Origin: Gymnogyps californianus
Taxonomy: Eukaryota; Chordata; Aves; Accipitriformes; Cathartidae
Length of the DNA: 64,000 bases
Assembly: GCF_018139145.2 (NCBI RefSeq)
Contig: NC_059473.1
Location: 62,850,707 to 62,914,706 of the forward strand
Reading direction: 5' to 3'
In this document: piece by piece, positions 62,377 through 64,000 of the stretch
Numbering within the stretch: the first letter of the stretch is position 1
How the letters are laid out: each line of letters opens with the position of its first letter
Made by a program: the position numbers and the translations under genes
The notes under the pieces: generated by a model
Databases searched by the model: none
The model's input: the letters and a program-made list of their open reading frames with translations, nothing else
What the model was told of the DNA's origin: nothing

Positions 62377-62771
62377 GACTGATCAGATTTCCTTTGCCTG
62401 GAAAAAGACAGTATCCAAGCCAGTATCTCCCAACACGGCCAGTGGCACTATTTCCTCAGAGTTCTACTAGAAATGCCTCTTCCATTTAGTCTATAACCAC
62501 CTTCATGGGTGCCTCTTATTAGTGGCAGGCATCCTACAATAGATGTACCCACTCAAGTCTTTTCCCAGCTCCAATCTTCTCAGAACCTCCCACAACAGAG
62601 CAAAACTACCTTGTCTTAGTTCCTAGGAACACAACCTTGCTCTGTCCCAGTGCAGACTTTGAGCAGCCCACTTCACCCTGTATGTTCTGCATTACTTTTG
62701 TACTGATGCTCCTTCCCAGCTTCAGCTCTGTAGCACATTTCACTGGTTCATTCCTACTTATCTTCTACGCT

Positions 62772-63126
62772 TGTACTGGTTTTGGCTGGGGTAGAGTTAG
62801 TTTTCTTCATAGGAGCTCATACTGTGCTCTGTTGTGGATTTGTGTCCAAAAGAGCATTGATAACACACCCATGTTTTGGCTATTGCTGAGCAGAGCTTAC
62901 ACAGCGTCAAGGCCTTCTGTTTCTCACACCGGCCCCCCAGCAAGTAGGCTTTTATTCTTTTATATTCCTTTGCTTGCGCACGCAGCTTTGCTTTCCCTAT
63001 TAAACTTTGCCTTACCCCATGAGTTTTCTCACTTTTAACTTTCTGATTCTCTCCCCCATCCCACTGAGAGGGAGGGAGTGAGTGGCTGGGTAGGGCTGAG
63101 CTGCCGGCCAGGGGTAATCCACAACA
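62772..63126 (+). mobile_element. Shortened solo LTR of the same ERVL-like group, 355 bp
   Basis: Starts TGTACTGGTTTTGGCTGGGG and ends ATCCACAACA. The flanks ACGCT (62767-62771) and ACGTT (63127-63131) look like a 5-bp duplication with one substitution. Compared with the elements at 29317 and 59885 it lacks about 220 bp from the middle, including the TATA box region, and is more diverged. Antisense to ARFGEF3. Confidence 0.8.
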
Positions 63127-63256
63127 ACGTTTTAAAGAATTTCCCACATAGCACTATACCAAGTGTTTTAGCACTGTACAGCCTGATCAGATTTAACTCA
63201 ATTTACAAGGAAAATAATATGTTTTTCTATATAAAGGAGAAAGTTTAGTTTGGTAC

Positions 63257-63730
63257 GAGAGATATGGAGCTACCGGAGAGAGTCCAGGGAAGGGCCACTA
63301 AGATGATGAAGGGAGTGGAGCATCTCTCTTATGAGGAAAGGCTGAGAGAGCTGGGACTGTTTAGCCTGGAGAAGTGAAGGCTCAGGGGGGATCTCATCAA
63401 TGTATATAAATACCTGAAGGGAGGGTGCAAAGAGAACAGAGCCAGACTCTTTTCAGTGGTTCCCAGTGACAGGACAAGAAGCAATGGGCACAAGCTAAAA
63501 CACAGGAGGTTCCCTCTGAACATCAGGAAACACTTTACTGTGAGGGTGACCGAGCGCTGGCACAGGTTGCCCAGGGAAGTTGTGGAGTCTTCATCCCTGG
63601 AGATATTCAAAAGCCATCTGGACATGGTCCTGTGCAACCTGCTCTAGGTGACCATACTTGAGCAGGGGCGTTGGACCAAATGACTTCCAGAGGTCCCTGC
63701 TAACCTCCACCATCATGTGATCCTGTGACC
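63257..63730 (+). mobile_element. CR1 LINE, 5'-truncated 3' end, about 470 bp
   Basis: Contains typical CR1 3' landmarks in order: gatatggagct, agtccagggaagggccac, gagctgggactgtttagcct, acctgaaggga, ctttactgtgagggtg, cacaggttgcccaggga, gttggaccaaatgact, and the terminal tgtgatcctgtgacc. The terminal short repeat is degraded. Open frames on either strand within it are remnants or shadows. Confidence 0.9.
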
Positions 63731-64000
63731 TACTTCTGGTAAAGTCAAGTTGTACCTCATCTCATTTTTGTGTTTTAGACTATTTTTTAACCTATCTCCA
63801 TAGCATCAGTTGTGTGGTTTGCTTTTTTGTCCTTCATAAAACTTCACATATCATAAATGCAGATGAAAGACTGTATTGTTGCCCGGATTACCTTTTTAGG
63901 CTTCCAGATAGAAGTAACACTCTTTATTTAAGGTACCATGCTGCAAATCCACAACTTCGCAATTCCAGTTCTTACAGAACTCAAGTGTATGTGCAGCAAG

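Larger units (their letters stand above)
61670..64000 (-). other. 5' intron of ARFGEF3, open at window edge
   Basis: No upstream exon is visible. Contains a 14-bp tandem duplication at 62349-62376, a shortened LTR, and a CR1 3' end. No promoter-like CpG island is seen, consistent with the gene start being further upstream. Confidence 0.75.

Noticed and set aside
62637..63038. 133-codon plus-strand frame
   Set aside because: Overlaps the shortened LTR at 62772; composition follows the LTR sequence.
63329..63637. 102-codon minus-strand frame
   Set aside because: Antisense shadow of the CR1 3' end.
1..64000. Operons, CRISPR arrays, tRNA or rRNA genes, phage or plasmid features
   Set aside because: None seen; exon-intron structure and repeats show a vertebrate nuclear locus.

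Overview
The window is vertebrate nuclear DNA, most probably from a bird. The reasons are widely spaced short exons with GT-AG introns, a CR1 LINE 3' end, and four solo LTRs of types I recognise from avian endogenous retroviruses. The species cannot be named from the sequence. The LTR types suggest a neoavian rather than a galliform bird, which is inference.

One gene accounts for all the coding sequence I can support. ARFGEF3 (BIG3, KIAA1244; brefeldin A-inhibited GEF family member 3) is read on the minus strand. I traced 25 consecutive coding exons from 61669 down to 1. Together they give 4,353 nt, exactly 1,451 codons, with every splice phase compatible and no internal stop. They correspond to about residues 74-1524 of a protein of roughly 2,180 residues in human. 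The promoter, the first exons (about 73 residues) and the C-terminal third lie outside the window. Only about 7% of the window is coding.

Layout, in transcription order (right to left): 61670-64000 is a 5' intron holding a shortened solo LTR (62772-63126) and a CR1 3' end (63257-63730). 61538-61669 is the first exon in the window. A 16-kb intron follows, with a complete solo LTR (59885-60466), a CR1 stub, a 29-base G homopolymer and a C13T15 tract. Seven exons between 45376 and 28720 encode the N-terminal DCB-like region, including the helix known in human BIG3 to bind prohibitin 2. The 911-nt exon at 27046-27956 and the next two encode a Ser/acidic linker and a degenerate Sec7-like domain. 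Fourteen exons from 19104 to 1 encode the end of that domain and the helical region that follows it.

The most interesting points are a GC-AG intron with a near-perfect U1 site (donor at 10511), loss of the catalytic Sec7 glutamate, conservation of the PHB2-binding helix, four solo LTRs each with a recognisable 5-bp target duplication and all antisense to the host gene, an LTR with internal 45-bp repeats only 115 bp from an exon, a foldback element, a degenerate 31-bp tandem array, a 27-bp perfect palindrome, and an unexplained exon-like open segment at 42488-42599. I found no second gene, structural RNA gene, CRISPR array or bacterial-type feature.
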